Under the pieces are notes generated by a model, which worked only from the letters and a program-made list of their open reading frames with translations, searched no databases and was not told the origin of the DNA. Below, piece by piece: positions 5,891 to 6,439 of a stretch of DNA of 6,439 bases. The stretch spans positions 1-6,439 of the forward strand of contig CAZTMX010000162.1 in assembly GCA_964614855.1 (NCBI GenBank), written 5' to 3'. Both the position numbers and the translations under genes were made by a program. Source of the stretch: CAWJHE01 sp964614855 (GTDB lineage: Bacteria; Chloroflexota; Anaerolineae; Anaerolineales; UBA4823). Numbering within the stretch: position 1 is the first letter of the stretch; each line of letters starts with the position of its first letter.

Positions 5891-6439
5891 TTGAATAACC
5901 AGCGCACCACATTCCTTTTCCTCACCCTGATTGTCCTGGCTGCAGCAACTCTGGTTGGGCTTACCTGGGCGAATATTTCATATGCCGATCAAAATCCGGG
6001 AAACAACGAGTTTGTTTCCCGGTATGTTGGTACGCGCAAATTCCTTTTGGAAGGGGTTAGCCCGTACAGCGAGGAGACCACTGCAGAAATCCAACGGATG
6101 GTAAATGGGAGAGCAGAAACCACCAATGAGGATCAGCTTGCCTTTTTATACCCGTTGTATTCCGTATATTTATTTGCGCCATTTGCGCTGATTACGGATT
6201 ATGCGCTTGCGCGCGCTGTCTGGATGACTCTTTTGGAAATCAGCCTGGTCCTTCTCATGGTTGCCAGTCTCTCGCTGAGTCGTTGGAAAGTATCACCCTG
6301 GATGACAGGCGTTCTATTAATCTTCACCTTGTTCTGGGTGTATAGTTTTCATCCTGTCTTAAACGGTGACATTTCCATCCTGCTTGCCTTATTCATGACG
6401 CTTTCACTCCTGGCAATCCGGGCAGAGAATGACGGGCTG
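5891..6439 (+). CDS. GT87/DUF2029-like membrane glycosyltransferase, 3' end outside window
   Basis: A frame stays open for 183 codons to the window edge. It resembles the multi-membrane-spanning GT87/DUF2029 family, whose known members transfer mannose or arabinose from polyprenyl-phosphate sugars outside the membrane. Visible parts are a first helix (about 8-28), a loop with NNEFVSRYVGTRKFLLEGVS (38-57) and PYSEE, then QLAFLYPLYSVY, and hydrophobic segments near 88-104, 106-127, 137-153 and 158-176. NGDISILLA (158-166) resembles the NGQ-type motif of the family. Translation probably starts at TTG 5891, as no ATG occurs before the conserved loop. No convincing ribosome binding site is visible. 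The gap after rpoD is 33 AT-rich bases without a terminator, so the two may be co-transcribed. Donor and acceptor cannot be told. Confidence 0.72.
   Translation, partial: MNNQRTTFLFLTLIVLAAATLVGLTWANISYADQNPGNNEFVSRYVGTRKFLLEGVSPYSEETTAEIQRMVNGRAETTNEDQLAFLYPLYSVYLFAPFALITDYALARAVWMTLLEISLVLLMVASLSLSRWKVSPWMTGVLLIFTLFWVYSFHPVLNGDISILLALFMTLSLLAIRAENDGL

Noticed and set aside
1..6439. Search for tRNA, rRNA, CRISPR, insertion sequences or defence genes
   Set aside because: No cloverleaf with a typical T-loop, no regularly spaced repeats, no transposase or integrase motifs and no nuclease or toxin domains were seen on either strand.

Overview
The window looks like a chromosomal segment from a Chloroflexota bacterium, probably of the Anaerolineae. 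I infer this from recalled protein families: a primary sigma factor with an extra charged stretch between regions 1.2 and 2.1, a GldG/DUF4340-type ABC export cassette, and a GT87-like membrane protein with an N-terminal FVSRYVGTR motif. No rRNA or other taxonomic marker is present, so the assignment is tentative. Coding GC looks close to 50%, and the left intergenic region is clearly more AT-rich.

Layout. Positions 1-573 hold no clear complete gene. They look like a divergent control region. A strong minus-strand sigma70-type promoter (302-330) points left toward a gene that only just enters the window (minus-strand start near 33). A plus-strand promoter (388-417) points right. Two small palindromes lie between them. 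The plus-strand leader contains two adjacent hairpins, the second with a U-tract like an intrinsic terminator, just before the first plus-strand gene. From 574 to 4517 four tightly packed plus-strand genes form one operon: an ABC ATPase, an ABC-2 permease, a GldG-like auxiliary membrane protein and a short DUF4340 protein. A 119-base gap with an inverted repeat and a possible promoter leads to rpoD (4637-5857). After a 33-base gap with no terminator, a GT87/DUF2029-like membrane glycosyltransferase begins, probably at a TTG codon, and runs off the right end.

How the genes work together. The ATPase should drive the six-helix permease. The GldG-like protein (three N-terminal and one C-terminal membrane segments around a large, presumably extracytoplasmic domain) and the membrane-anchored DUF4340 protein are its likely partners at the outer face of the membrane. 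This cassette type is named after Bacteroidota gliding genes, but its substrate outside that group is unknown and nothing here shows gliding. RpoD is the housekeeping sigma factor and has no evident functional link to the cassette. I found no mobile element, CRISPR array, tRNA, rRNA or defence system. The most interesting uncharacterised parts are the structured leader before the ABC operon and the long leader on the divergent side.
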